From: Bradyrhizobium sp. AUGA SZCCT0176
GTDB taxonomy: Bacteria > Pseudomonadota > Alphaproteobacteria > Rhizobiales > Xanthobacteraceae
Assembly: GCF_018130145.1 (NCBI RefSeq)
Contig: NZ_JAFCMB010000005.1
Span: forward strand, 310,001-374,000
DNA length: 64,000 nucleotides
Direction: 5' to 3'
This document shows positions 11,044 to 20,111 of the stretch, piece by piece; position 1 is the first letter of the stretch; every line of letters starts with the position of its first letter. The position numbers and the translations under genes are program-made. The notes beneath the pieces were generated by a model. It ran no database searches, had not been told where the DNA came from, and saw only the letters and a program-made list of their open reading frames with translations.

Positions 11044-11715
11044 GTGCGCCTGCTTGTCGTCGAAGATGACCCCGATCTCAACCGTCAGCTTACGACGGCG
11101 CTGACGGATGCCGGTTATGTGGTCGATCGCGCGTTCGACGGCGAGGAGGGGCACTACCTCGGTGACAGTGAACCCTATGACGCCGTCGTTCTCGACATCG
11201 GCCTGCCGAAGATGGACGGCATCTCGGTGCTGGAGTCGTGGCGCCGCAACGGACGGGCGATGCCGGTGTTGATCCTCACCGCCCGCGACCGCTGGAGCGA
11301 CAAGGTGCAGGGCTTCGACGCCGGCGCCGACGACTATGTCGCAAAGCCCTTTCATCTCGAAGAAGTCCTGGCGCGGATCCGCGCGCTGCTCCGCCGTTCG
11401 ACCGGTCACGCCCAGTCGGAACTGACCTGCGGCCCGGTTTCGCTGGACACCCGCACCGGCCGGGTCAGCGTATCCGGCAATCCGATCAAGATGACGTCGC
11501 ACGAATATCGCTTGCTCGCCTATCTCATGCATCATACCGGGCGCGTGGTGTCGCGCACCGAACTGGTCGAACATCTCTATGACCAGGATTTTGACCGCGA
11601 TTCCAACACCATCGAAGTGTTCGTCGGCCGGATCCGCAAGAAGCTCGACGTCGATATCATCCAGACCGTGCGCGGGCTCGGCTATCTCCTGACGCCGCCC
11701 GCCCCGGGCACGTGA
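11044..11715 (+). CDS. OmpR-family response regulator (PhoP/FeuP-like)
   Basis: 223 residues. The start is GTG at 11044, chosen because GGAGG sits five bases upstream (11034-11038). An in-frame TTG at 11032 lies before that site and is unlikely. The receiver domain has acidic residues ED8-D9, phospho-acceptor Asp51 in VVLDIGLPKMDG, and the switch Lys in AKPF. The C-terminal winged-helix DNA-binding domain ends VRGLGYLL. It is followed 105 bases later by a kinase of the PhoQ/FeuQ type, so the two form a two-component system. In rhizobia FeuPQ controls periplasmic cyclic-glucan export; assigning that role here is inference. Confidence 0.92.
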   Translation: MRLLVVEDDPDLNRQLTTALTDAGYVVDRAFDGEEGHYLGDSEPYDAVVLDIGLPKMDGISVLESWRRNGRAMPVLILTARDRWSDKVQGFDAGADDYVAKPFHLEEVLARIRALLRRSTGHAQSELTCGPVSLDTRTGRVSVSGNPIKMTSHEYRLLAYLMHHTGRVVSRTELVEHLYDQDFDRDSNTIEVFVGRIRKKLDVDIIQTVRGLGYLLTPPAPGT

Positions 11716-11820
11716 CTGCCGGCCTCTGATTAAAGGCGTTGACGAAGCAACACGCTTACTTCTTTGTTTGAGCATGTTTTTGTCTGAAAACCGGCCGCCA
11801 CTTTTCCGGATCGCGTCCTG

Positions 11821-13197
11821 ATGCGCGGCTCCTCGCTCGCCACACGGTTGTTCCTGTCGGCGACCGCGTGGGTAGTGGTGATCCTTGTCATCACCGGGTT
11901 CGTGCTGTCGTCGGTCTATCGCGATGCCACCGAGCGCGCTTTCGACCGCCGCCTCAATCTCTATCTGCGCACCCTGATCGCCGAGGTCGCCACGCCGGAC
12001 GAGCCGCCCGACCACCCGTTCCAGTCGCTCGGCGAGCCGTTGTTCGAGCTGCCGCTGTCGGGCTGGTACTGGCAGGTTGTGCGCACCGACGGCGACAAGC
12101 CCGAAGCGCGGGTGTCGCGTTCGCTGTGGGACAAGAAGCTGCCGAAACTCGAGGAGCACGGCGCCGAACTTACCGCGGCCGGCATCCGTCTCGGCTATGT
12201 CGACGGCCCCGAGGGGCAGACTTTGCGGATGGTGGAGCGGCCGGTCGACCTCGGCGCGGACGGCAAATTCCTGATCGGCGTCGCCGGCGATGCCGGCGAG
12301 ATCTTCGACGAGACGCGCAGCTTCGACTATTACCTCGGCGGCACCTTCGCGGCGCTCGGCATCGTGCTGCTGCTGACCACGATCTTCCAGGTCCGCTTCG
12401 GGCTTGCGCCGCTCAAGCGCATTTCCGAATCGATCGCCGATATCCGTTCCGGCCGTGCCGAACGGCTGGAGGGCGAGTTTCCTGTCGAGATCGCGCCACT
12501 GGCGCGCGAGACCAACGCGCTGATCGACGCCAACCGGGAAATCGTCGAGCGCGCCCGCACCCATGTCGGCAATCTCGCCCACGCCATCAAGACGCCGTTA
12601 TCGGTCATCGTCAACGAGGCCGCCGCGCACCCCGTCGATGCCTTTGCCAGCAAGGTGCTGGAGCAGGCCGACGTGATGCGCGATCAGGTGGCGCATCATC
12701 TGGAGCGCGCGCGCATCGCCGCGCGCGTCACGGTGGTCGGCACCGTCACCGAGGTCGCGCCCGCGATCGAGGCGTTGCGGCGGACCATGGAAAAGATCCA
12801 CCGGGATCGCGCCATCGCGATCAATCTGAAAGCCGATCCTCGCGCGAAATTTCGCGGCGAACGCCAGGACCTCGAGGAGATGGCCGGCAACCTGGTCGAC
12901 AACGCCTGCAAATGGGCCGCCGCGCAGGTCCTGATCGAGGTGCTGGTCGAGTCGGCGGCGGAGCCTAGCGCCGGGCCGCGGCTGCGGATCATCGTCGATG
13001 ATGACGGCCGCGGGCTGTCGGCCGACGAGCGCGCGCAGGTCTCGCGGCGCGGACAGCGGCTGGACGAATCCAAGCCGGGCTCTGGCCTCGGGCTCTCGAT
13101 CGTGGTCGATCTCGCCGCCCTCTATGGCGGCAGCCTTGCGCTCGGTGATGCCCCGATCGGCGGGCTGCGGGCCGAGCTGGTGCTGCCGGGGGTTTGA
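11821..13197 (+). CDS. PhoQ/FeuQ-like membrane sensor histidine kinase
   Basis: 458 residues. Two membrane segments (about residues 12-32 and 175-193) flank a 140-residue periplasmic sensor. A HAMP linker follows, then the dimerisation box GNLAHAIKTPLSVI with phospho-acceptor His254. The ATPase domain has an N-box (NLVDNACKWA), G1 (DDDGRGLS) and G2 (GSGLGLSIV). NLAHAIKTPL is the PhoQ/FeuQ form of the H-box. It acts at the inner membrane and phosphorylates the upstream regulator. The ligand is not evident; divalent cations or envelope stress are known for the family. Confidence 0.92.
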   Translation: MRGSSLATRLFLSATAWVVVILVITGFVLSSVYRDATERAFDRRLNLYLRTLIAEVATPDEPPDHPFQSLGEPLFELPLSGWYWQVVRTDGDKPEARVSRSLWDKKLPKLEEHGAELTAAGIRLGYVDGPEGQTLRMVERPVDLGADGKFLIGVAGDAGEIFDETRSFDYYLGGTFAALGIVLLLTTIFQVRFGLAPLKRISESIADIRSGRAERLEGEFPVEIAPLARETNALIDANREIVERARTHVGNLAHAIKTPLSVIVNEAAAHPVDAFASKVLEQADVMRDQVAHHLERARIAARVTVVGTVTEVAPAIEALRRTMEKIHRDRAIAINLKADPRAKFRGERQDLEEMAGNLVDNACKWAAAQVLIEVLVESAAEPSAGPRLRIIVDDDGRGLSADERAQVSRRGQRLDESKPGSGLGLSIVVDLAALYGGSLALGDAPIGGLRAELVLPGV

Positions 13198-13348
13198 GCG
13201 CGAAAAGCGATTGAATCCGGTCCGGGGGACCGGCCATGCCGCCCTTGATTTCATCATTCCTAAACGACTTCTTAACGCGCGCACTTTTATGATGGCGGTT
13301 GGACGCGCTTTGCCGTCCGGACGACACACGCATATCCACACCGGGCGC

Positions 13349-14770
13349 ATGAGCCAGACATCGACCGAGCGGCTGAGGGACTATCTCGCCCAGCTCCCGC
13401 CTCAGGCGCAGGCGCTGCTGATGCGCTCGTTCGAGCGCGCGATCGAGCGCGGCGAGGAAGTCGCGGTCGCCACCCTCGTGCTCGAGCAATTGCGCAAGGT
13501 GGTGCGCGGAACCGAGGAAGACGAGGAAATACGGCCGCGGACCGACGATCCGGCGCGCCTGCTGTTTCGCCCCATCGAGCCGTTTCTGGTCGAAAGCAAT
13601 TTCCCGATGCGGCAGGGCCAGATCCGCCGCACCTCGCTGCTGCCGGTCTGGCAATGGTTGGCCCGGGACGGCGCGCCGGAGCAGGCGCGGGCCTTCGAAG
13701 CCGCGCTGGCCGAGATCAGGCTGAGCGGTTCGACCGCGGGACTGGAATCGGAGACGCGCAAATTCCAGCTCGCCGCCGCTGAGGCGATCGCCAAGGTCGC
13801 GGCGCCAGTGCAGGGCGACGATCGGCAGCGTTCGCTCGCCCGTATCGGCCCGCCCAACGTCGTCGAGGACTTCCTGTCGATCGGGTCGGTTTTGCGGGCC
13901 CGCGAGGCGATGGACACGCTGGGCAGCCGGCTTCCCAGCCAGTTGCGGGCGTTGTCGGAATCCCAGATCGCGTCGGTGACCTCGGCGCTCAATGTTCCCT
14001 CGCTGCAGACGCCGCAACTGCTGCCGTTCGCGCTGTCGCTGATCATGCAGCGGCTGGCGGCGCCGTGGCAGATCATCCGCCTCGCGATCAAGATGGCGGC
14101 TTCCGACGATGAAATTCGTGTCGCCGCGACGCCGTACGGCATCGCCGTCACGCTCGCGCTGCACGATCTGTCCTTTCTCGCGGCCTGCCTGCGCACCGAC
14201 ATCAGGCGTGGCCAGTTCGACAATGTCAGCGAACAGCTGAAGACGCTGCATGACGGCGTGCGCGGCCTGCGCACCGAACTCGATCTGCGCAACGATTCCA
14301 CGTGGGGCAAGCAGCTGACCTCGATCCGCGCCGACATTTCTAATTCGCTGCAGTCGGAAATCGACAGCGTGCCCGGCCGGGTCCGGCGCATCCTGCGCCA
14401 GCGCGCCGACAAGGACATTTCGTCGGCTCCCAAAATCGACGCCACGGACGTCGAGGAAACCGCGGCCCTGATCGATTTCGTCGCGGTTTGCCGCACCTAT
14501 GCCAGCGAACTTGCGATCAACGAGGTCACGTTGCGGACCTATTCCGACCTGCAGCATTATGTCGAGCACTCGACCGAGGCGCTGGTGCAGGCGCTGCGCG
14601 GCGGCGACACCAAGGCGCGCGCCTACCGGCAAATGCAGGCCAAGGCGGCGATCCGCTTCTGCGAAGTCCTGTTCGGCCATGATTACGCGTCGCTGATGAG
14701 CAGGGCGGCCGAAAACGCCGTCACGGGCGAGCGCAAATCCGCCGAGCGCAAGTCCACCCGCAACGGATAG
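13349..14770 (+). CDS. Conserved hypothetical cytosolic protein
   Basis: 473 residues from the ATG at 13349 (MSQTSTERLRDYLAQLPPQAQ); upstream in-frame ATGs near 13289 would add a low-complexity extension. It is helix-rich without signal peptide or membrane segments. Recognisable stretches include LFRPIEPFLVE, the loop GPPNVVEDFLSIG and a long C-terminal helical region. I know similar proteins only as uncharacterised Rhizobiales proteins. It lies 150 bases after the sensor kinase on the same strand, so cotranscription with the two-component genes is possible but not shown. Function unknown. Confidence 0.8.
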   Translation: MSQTSTERLRDYLAQLPPQAQALLMRSFERAIERGEEVAVATLVLEQLRKVVRGTEEDEEIRPRTDDPARLLFRPIEPFLVESNFPMRQGQIRRTSLLPVWQWLARDGAPEQARAFEAALAEIRLSGSTAGLESETRKFQLAAAEAIAKVAAPVQGDDRQRSLARIGPPNVVEDFLSIGSVLRAREAMDTLGSRLPSQLRALSESQIASVTSALNVPSLQTPQLLPFALSLIMQRLAAPWQIIRLAIKMAASDDEIRVAATPYGIAVTLALHDLSFLAACLRTDIRRGQFDNVSEQLKTLHDGVRGLRTELDLRNDSTWGKQLTSIRADISNSLQSEIDSVPGRVRRILRQRADKDISSAPKIDATDVEETAALIDFVAVCRTYASELAINEVTLRTYSDLQHYVEHSTEALVQALRGGDTKARAYRQMQAKAAIRFCEVLFGHDYASLMSRAAENAVTGERKSAERKSTRNG

Positions 14771-14791
14771 GACGCCAGGGCCGTCGCACCC

Positions 14792-15232
14792 TCACACCTT
14801 GCGGCGATCCTTGTTCGCGCGCAGGAATTCGGCGAACGCCTTCAGCGTCACATCCGACACGTGATGTTCGATGCCCTCGGCATCGCCCTCTGCCGCTTCC
14901 TGCGGGACGCCCAGCGCCAGCAAGACATCCACCACAAGCCGGTGGCGCGCGCGGACTCGCTTGGCGAGGGTCTCGCCCTTCTCGGTCAGGAACACCCCGC
15001 GATAGGGCCGCGCGGTCACGAGATCTTCCCGCTTCAACCGCGCGATGGTGTCGATGGCCGTCGGGTGCGACACGCCGAGCCGGCGCGCGATATCGGTCGG
15101 GCGCGCCTCGCCGGTCGTGCCTAACAGATCGGAGATCAGTTCGACATAATCTTCCAGAACCGCGGTCGAGCGCGCCGACCGCGCTTTTCCAAAGCGGCGC
15201 GCCTGCGTTTGCTCCGTGGGGAGCGGCTGCAT
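14792..15232 (-). CDS. mntR: Manganese-responsive DtxR-family regulator MntR
   Basis: 146 residues from the ATG at 15232. An N-terminal winged helix-turn-helix (EARPTDIARRLGVSHPTAIDTIARLKREDLV) is followed by a metal-binding and dimerisation domain with the family motif LTEKGETLAKRVRARHRLVVDVLLALGV and the ligand-rich segment EAEGxEHHVS. This length and the absence of an SH3-like tail fit MntR rather than iron-type DtxR. It is divergent from the TonB-dependent receptor; an ATGTAG-N6-CTACGT palindrome in the shared intergenic region is its likely operator. When loaded with Mn(II) it would repress uptake genes. Confidence 0.9.
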   Translation of the reverse strand: MQPLPTEQTQARRFGKARSARSTAVLEDYVELISDLLGTTGEARPTDIARRLGVSHPTAIDTIARLKREDLVTARPYRGVFLTEKGETLAKRVRARHRLVVDVLLALGVPQEAAEGDAEGIEHHVSDVTLKAFAEFLRANKDRRKV

Positions 15233-15398
15233 CGATTTGGCCCGGTCTGTCGAGGGCTTGCGCAACACGGCACCTTTCCAGGCGAATCCATCGAGAGGAG
15301 GCAGACCATGGCGTGCTGCCGACCACATTGCAAGTTGGCGGCGTGTCGCGAATCCGCAACAGGCCGGCACGAGCTTGCGACGACCGGCCGCGGCAGTC

Positions 15399-15426
15399 TT
15401 GACAGTTAACGGGGCAACATTAACAT
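15399..15426 (+). promoter_or_regulatory. Predicted sigma-70-type promoter of the TonB-dependent receptor
   Basis: A perfect -35 hexamer TTGACA (15399-15404) is followed after 16 bases by TAACAT (15421-15426) as a -10. Transcription would begin near 15433. The -10 overlaps the palindromic operator at 15422-15445, as expected for a repressed promoter. Confidence 0.55.
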
Positions 15427-15445
15427 GTAGCCTTACCTACGTTTT
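15422..15445. promoter_or_regulatory. Palindromic operator, MntR-type (copy 1)
   Basis: Imperfect inverted repeat with half-sites ATGTAG and CTACGT separated by CCTTAC, with A/T-rich flanks. Six core bases (GTAG/CTAC) pair exactly. The TAG-N6-CTA core and spacing match the enterobacterial MntR box (ACATAG-N6-CTATGT). It overlaps the -10 region of the receptor gene and lies 190 bases upstream of mntR. The same motif with the same spacing recurs in front of exbB at 21024-21041. Confidence 0.75.
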
Positions 15446-15482
15446 AAGGTCGCAGCTTATCCGGACCGGTTCCTGTAGCGCG

Positions 15483-18400
15483 ATGAAGGTTGGGGACGAG
15501 ATGCGCGCGACACGAATGGCCCTTCTGGGCACGTCTGCATTTGCAATGGTATGTTTGAGCCAGGCTGCGGCGCTCTCGCAGACGGCTACGCCTGCGCCAT
15601 CGCCGTCTCCGGCCGCACCTCAGGCGCCTGCCGAGCCGCCCGCGCCGGCAGCCCCGGCAACGGGACAAGCTCCGGCGGCTCCCGCTCAATCGCAGACGGC
15701 ACCGCCGCAACCGGCCACCGCCGCCGGGCCGCAAGACAAGCCCGCCGCTCCGGCTGAAATCGACATGCCGCAAGTGACCGTGGAGGGGCGCCAGCCCAAG
15801 CCGGCGCGGCGGGCAGGGCGCTCCGAGCCCGGCCGGCCTTCACGGGCCATCGCGGCACCGCTGCCTGGTCCCGCCCCGGCGGCCGCGCCAGCCTCGCCCT
15901 TCAATCCGCCGTTTGCGCCGTTGTCGACGATCGGCAGCAATCAAATCCAGACCGGCAGCAGCAATGGCGGGTTTGGCAGCCTGTTCTCCAACATGCCCGG
16001 CGCGACTTCCGCGGGACTGGCCACGGAGTCGTCCCGCCCCATTCTGCGCGGCTTGTCGGACGCCAAGGTCCGCATTCAGGAGAACGGCGTCGGTGCGGTC
16101 GACGTGTCGGATATCGCGCAGGACCACGCCGTACCGATCGATCCTCTCGCGATCCAGAAGGTCGACGTCGTTCGCGGACCGGGAGCGCTCCGGTTCGGCT
16201 CGCAGGCCGTCGGCGGCGTGGTCGACGTCAACAACAACCGAATTCCGACCGCCGCTCCAGTGGGTGGGGTGGCCGCGGAACTGAGATCGGGTGTGACGAG
16301 CGTCAACAAAGGATGGGAAAGCGGTCTGTTGCTGGATGCCGGCGGTCGCAACGCCGCCGTTCACGCCGACATCTATGGGCGATCCTCCAGCGATTACAGC
16401 ATCCCGAGTTATCCCTATCTCGTTCCCCCAAACCCCGCGCCCGTCGGCAACGGCAGGCAACCGAACTCGGCCTCGCAGAGCGCGGGGGCGGCGGTCGGCG
16501 GCTCTTATTTGTTCGACGGCGGCTATGCCGGCATCGCGGTCTCGCGCTTCACCAGCGACTATTTCGTTCCGGGTATCGCGACCGCGGCCGCCCGCCAGCA
16601 CAACGATCTCGAGCAGACCAAGATTACCAGCAAGGGCGAATATCGCCCGGACGCGGCCGCGCTTGCGGCCGTCAGGTACTGGACCGGATATTCGGAGTAC
16701 AGGCATGACGAGACTGTGCTCGCCGGTCCCGGTTACGAGGGGATCACGGCCACCTTCAAGAACACGCAGACCGAGGGCAAGATCGAGCTCGAATCTGCGG
16801 CGTTCGCCACGCCGATCGGGGCGCTGACCAGCATTGTCGGTGCACAGGGCGCCTACCAGCAACTGGATACGGCCGGCCAGGCCATCCTGCTTCCTGCCAA
16901 GACCACAACGGCGGCGGCGTATTTCCTCAATGAGGTAAGGCACACGGAGACGCTGCGCACGCAATTGGCGGGACGCATCGAGGGCGTCGATATCGCCGGA
17001 ACGGCGTTCACCTTCCCGCCGAATTTTCTGCCGCCGCCCAATGAACCGGGCAGGGCCGCGGCCAAGCTCGACTTCATGCCGAAGAGCGTCAGTTTCGGAA
17101 TCATCAAGGATCTTCCGTCCTACCTGGTCGCGAGCCTGACGCTGCAGCGGATCGAACGCGCACCGCGCGCGCTTGAATTGTTCGCGCAAGGTCCTGATGG
17201 TTCGGAGAAGACCTTCAAGATCGGCAATCCGAACCTGGGGATCGAGACCGCGCAGACGGCGGAAATCGGCCTGAAGCGCACGGCCGGCGATTTCAGGTTC
17301 GCCGCGAACGCCTATTACACGTCGTACGACAAGTTCATCTTCTCGCGCGCCACCGGCATCCTTTGCCAGGAAACGTTTGCCACCTGCGGAGCCGGCACCG
17401 ACTACATCCAGGTCAATTACGATCAGCGCGACGCGACGTTTCGCGGCGGCGAGCTGGCCTGGCAATGGGACGTCGCACCGCTCGCGAGCGGCACGTTTGG
17501 TGTTGATGGACAATTCGATGTCGTGCGCGCGACGTTCACCGACGGCAGCAATGTTCCGCGCATCCCTCCGATGCGGCTCGGCGGCGGCGCCTACTGGCGA
17601 AACGACAGCTGGTTCGCCCGCATCGGCCTGCTGCACGCCTTCGCACAGAACGACGTTTCGCAGTTCGATACGACGACTGGCGGATACGATCTGCTCAAGG
17701 TGCAGGTGGAGAACCGGCAGTTCTGGAAGGATTCGCCGTGGGGCGCGGTCGAGGTCGCGACGGGGTTAGTTGGCGACAATCTGCTCAACGCCAACATCCG
17801 CAATGCCGTTCAATTCCACAAGGACGAGATCCTGCAGCCCGGTCGCGGCTTCAAACTCTTTCTCAACGTCAAATACGGTGTCGATCGGCCGAGCGGAGCG
17901 CCGGGTTCGTCTTTCGGGATGGCGCGGGGGCCGGGCGGCAACATGGTCTACAAATCGCCGCGGATGCTCGACGCGGCCTGGAACTGGGCGGGCATCTATG
18001 CCGGCGGCAATGTCGGGTATGTCGGCGGCAGGGCTGTTACCAGCGCGGTGTTCAGCGAGGATGCGACCGGCCTGCCGTTTGACGGCGGCCGGCTGTTCTC
18101 CACGCGCGGCACCGCCAGTTTTGGCGGGCAGGCCGGTTACAACTGGACATCCGGCCGATTGGTAGCCGGCATCGAAGGCGATTTCGAATACCGCAATCAG
18201 CGCGGACGCAACACCACCAATTGTGCCGGCAATGTCTGCAACGCGGCGCTGGCTCCGCTCGACGCACCCGTGACGGCAAGCTTGGATTACCAACTGGGAT
18301 GGGTCGCCTCCGTTCGCGGGCGCGTCGGCGCGCTCGTTTCGCCCGGTCTGCTTGCCTATGTCACGGCGGGCGTGCCGTTCGGCAAGATAACGACGTCGGC

Positions 18401-18689
18401 GTCTGTCGCGGGTTTTGATAATGCGGGTGCCGCGACGACGGCAGCTTTGGATACCGACACCTACCGGTTTGGCTGGGCCGTCGGCGGCGGTCTGGAGACC
18501 CGCCTCGCGGGCAACTGGACCGGCAAGCTCGAATATCTTCACATGGATTTCGGTTCGGTGCGTTCCACGCCGGCCACCGCCGCCAACACGGCGGTCGCGT
18601 TCGATTCCAACACCAGGGTGACCAGTGATGGCGTCAGGGTCGGCGTGAACTACAAGTTCGGCGCCGGCGGCGCGATCATTGCGGATTGA
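15483..18689 (+). CDS. ZnuD-like TonB-dependent receptor fused to an Omp25-type beta-barrel
   Basis: 1,068 residues from the ATG at 15483; an ATG at 15501 with a purine-rich leader is an equally good start. Order: signal peptide ending near SQAAALSQ; an Ala/Pro-rich linker (to about 90); a TonB-box-like DMPQVTVEG; plug domain (VRGPGALRFGSQAVGGVVDV); a 22-strand-type barrel with the ZnuD-like block ERAPRALELFAQGP and FKIGNPNLGIET; a last strand FKLFLNVKYGV near residue 800. After a Gly/Pro-rich linker a second domain (about 828-1068) starts AAWNWAGIYAGGNVGY and ends VGVNYKFG, the pattern of eight-stranded rhizobial Omp25/31 porin-like barrels. Uptake of Mn(II) or Zn(II) across the outer membrane is the likely role, energised by the neighbouring ExbBD-TonB. 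Confidence 0.88.
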   Translation: MKVGDEMRATRMALLGTSAFAMVCLSQAAALSQTATPAPSPSPAAPQAPAEPPAPAAPATGQAPAAPAQSQTAPPQPATAAGPQDKPAAPAEIDMPQVTVEGRQPKPARRAGRSEPGRPSRAIAAPLPGPAPAAAPASPFNPPFAPLSTIGSNQIQTGSSNGGFGSLFSNMPGATSAGLATESSRPILRGLSDAKVRIQENGVGAVDVSDIAQDHAVPIDPLAIQKVDVVRGPGALRFGSQAVGGVVDVNNNRIPTAAPVGGVAAELRSGVTSVNKGWESGLLLDAGGRNAAVHADIYGRSSSDYSIPSYPYLVPPNPAPVGNGRQPNSASQSAGAAVGGSYLFDGGYAGIAVSRFTSDYFVPGIATAAARQHNDLEQTKITSKGEYRPDAAALAAVRYWTGYSEYRHDETVLAGPGYEGITATFKNTQTEGKIELESAAFATPIGALTSIVGAQGAYQQLDTAGQAILLPAKTTTAAAYFLNEVRHTETLRTQLAGRIEGVDIAGTAFTFPPNFLPPPNEPGRAAAKLDFMPKSVSFGIIKDLPSYLVASLTLQRIERAPRALELFAQGPDGSEKTFKIGNPNLGIETAQTAEIGLKRTAGDFRFAANAYYTSYDKFIFSRATGILCQETFATCGAGTDYIQVNYDQRDATFRGGELAWQWDVAPLASGTFGVDGQFDVVRATFTDGSNVPRIPPMRLGGGAYWRNDSWFARIGLLHAFAQNDVSQFDTTTGGYDLLKVQVENRQFWKDSPWGAVEVATGLVGDNLLNANIRNAVQFHKDEILQPGRGFKLFLNVKYGVDRPSGAPGSSFGMARGPGGNMVYKSPRMLDAAWNWAGIYAGGNVGYVGGRAVTSAVFSEDATGLPFDGGRLFSTRGTASFGGQAGYNWTSGRLVAGIEGDFEYRNQRGRNTTNCAGNVCNAALAPLDAPVTASLDYQLGWVASVRGRVGALVSPGLLAYVTAGVPFGKITTSASVAGFDNAGAATTAALDTDTYRFGWAVGGGLETRLAGNWTGKLEYLHMDFGSVRSTPATAANTAVAFDSNTRVTSDGVRVGVNYKFGAGGAIIAD

Positions 18690-18816
18690 TCCGGTGTTGT
18701 GGCGCAAACTGGGCTGGCGGCGGCCTCTGTCACAAGACTTTCAAATACGTCTGCTCATACTTTGTCCAGCTGGCTATGGCCTCTGCCGTGGGGCAGGACA
18801 ATTGATATGGTCGGCG

Positions 18817-18851
18817 GGGCCGCCTGAATTTTAGAGCAAGGCAGGCGGCCC
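18817..18851. terminator. Hairpin between convergent genes
   Basis: A perfect 10-bp stem, GGGCCGCCTG (18817-18826) with CAGGCGGCCC (18842-18851), and a 15-base loop. It sits between the converging receptor and tonB genes, so it could end transcription from both sides. There is no T-run on either strand, so factor-independent action is uncertain. Confidence 0.5.
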
Positions 18852-18934
18852 ACTCAGTTTCACCGATGCCTGGTCCTGACGCCGCCGCCGCGGACGTCTG
18901 ATATCTGCAACTCTGCAGTCCGTTCTTGTCCGTG

Positions 18935-19684
18935 CTATTTCACGGTGAAGCGGATCGGCAGCCTCACGACAACAGAATCGCCTGGAAAAGTTGCGGGCGG
19001 CGTCGGAAAAGGCTCCGCGCGCTTGAGCAGCGCTACCGCTTCCTCGTCGAGCGCGCTGGAGCCCGAACTTTCAATCACGCGCGCGTTGGCCACCATTCCC
19101 TTGCGATCGAGCGCAAACGACACGCGTGCCGTCCCTTGCCGCGGACGCGCGGCTTCCGGATAGCGCTTGTTCTTTTCGATCAAGGCGAGGACTTTGGTTC
19201 GCCATGTCACCACGGCTTCCGAATCTTTCGCACTCGGCGCGCCCTGTGTCGGCGCCACCGCTACCGGCGCGATGCGATCAGGGACCGCGGCGGGTGCCGA
19301 TGTTGTGGCGGCCGCCGCCTGCTGCTGCGGCGTCACCTCAGGCTGTAGTTTGCTCTGCAGCGCCACGGCCGCGTCCGGATTGGGAGCGGGGGGCAACTCA
19401 GGCGTTTCATCGGGCGGAGTCACCTCGGGCTTCGCCACGGGCTGCGCTTCCGACATCACCTGTTCCGGGCCGGGCGCGACGTCGGATGGGGTTGTCGCAG
19501 GCGCTGCCGGCAGCGGTGCGAGGTCGACCACGATCGCGCCGGATGGTTCGGTAGCCGCGGTGTCGTCCGGATAGCGCCAGGTCGCGAGCGTGGCAGTCGC
19601 GCCGGCGTAGACGCACAGCACCGCAAGGCCGCTCAACATCCAGCGCTGCAGGTCGGAACGATCTTCGGCCGCAAGCTGCATCAT
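18935..19684 (-). CDS. tonB: TonB energy-transducing protein
   Basis: 249 residues. It has one N-terminal membrane anchor (MLSGLAVLCVYAGATATLATW) and a long Pro/Ala-rich periplasmic spacer (about 50-150). The C-terminal TonB domain is marked by YPEAARPRQGTARVSFALDRKG, ARVIESSGSSALDEEAV and PFPTPP. Its ATG overlaps the exbD stop by four bases, so translation is coupled. It carries proton-motive energy from ExbBD to outer-membrane receptors, presumably including the convergent neighbour. Confidence 0.94.
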   Translation of the reverse strand: MMQLAAEDRSDLQRWMLSGLAVLCVYAGATATLATWRYPDDTAATEPSGAIVVDLAPLPAAPATTPSDVAPGPEQVMSEAQPVAKPEVTPPDETPELPPAPNPDAAVALQSKLQPEVTPQQQAAAATTSAPAAVPDRIAPVAVAPTQGAPSAKDSEAVVTWRTKVLALIEKNKRYPEAARPRQGTARVSFALDRKGMVANARVIESSGSSALDEEAVALLKRAEPFPTPPATFPGDSVVVRLPIRFTVK

Positions 19685-20106
19685 GGCGACGAGGCTTGCT
19701 CCAGCCCGACCAGGGCGACTTTCAGATAGCCGGCGGCGCGCAGCATGTTCATCACCTGCATCACCTCGCCATACGGGACGAGCTTGTCGGCGCGCAGGAA
19801 AATTCGGCTGTCCTTGTGGCCGTTGGTGCTCGCGTCGAGCACGCCGGGCAGCGCGGCGCGCCCCACGGTCTCGTTCCCGACGGACAGCGAAAGGTCCGGT
19901 TTGACCGTCAGATAGACCGGCTTGTCGGGCCGCGGCTGCGGCTCCGCATTCGAAGCCGGAAGATCGACCGCGATGTCGACGGTTGCGAGCGGCGCGGCGA
20001 CCATGAAAATGATGAGCAGGACGAGAATGACATCGATGAACGGTGTCACGTTGATCTCATGGACTTCCGCAAGGTCGCCATTGCTCTGGTTAACGCTGAC
20101 AGCCAT
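19681..20106 (-). CDS. exbD: Biopolymer transport protein ExbD
   Basis: 141 residues from the ATG at 20106. There is one membrane helix carrying the essential Asp (INVTPFIDVILVLLIIFMV), and a periplasmic domain ending in the conserved pattern RADKLVPYGEVMQVMNMLRAAG. With ExbB it forms the proton channel that drives TonB. It starts five bases after the exbB stop and overlaps tonB by four bases. Confidence 0.95.
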   Translation of the reverse strand: MAVSVNQSNGDLAEVHEINVTPFIDVILVLLIIFMVAAPLATVDIAVDLPASNAEPQPRPDKPVYLTVKPDLSLSVGNETVGRAALPGVLDASTNGHKDSRIFLRADKLVPYGEVMQVMNMLRAAGYLKVALVGLEQASSP

Positions 20107-20111
20107 CGCCG

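Noticed and set aside
12989..14680. 563-codon minus-strand frame
   Set aside because: Antisense to the conserved protein at 13349-14770 and the end of the kinase gene; composition typical of GC-rich shadow frames.
15840..17636. 598-codon minus-strand frame
   Set aside because: Antisense to the TonB-dependent receptor, which has clear plug and barrel motifs.
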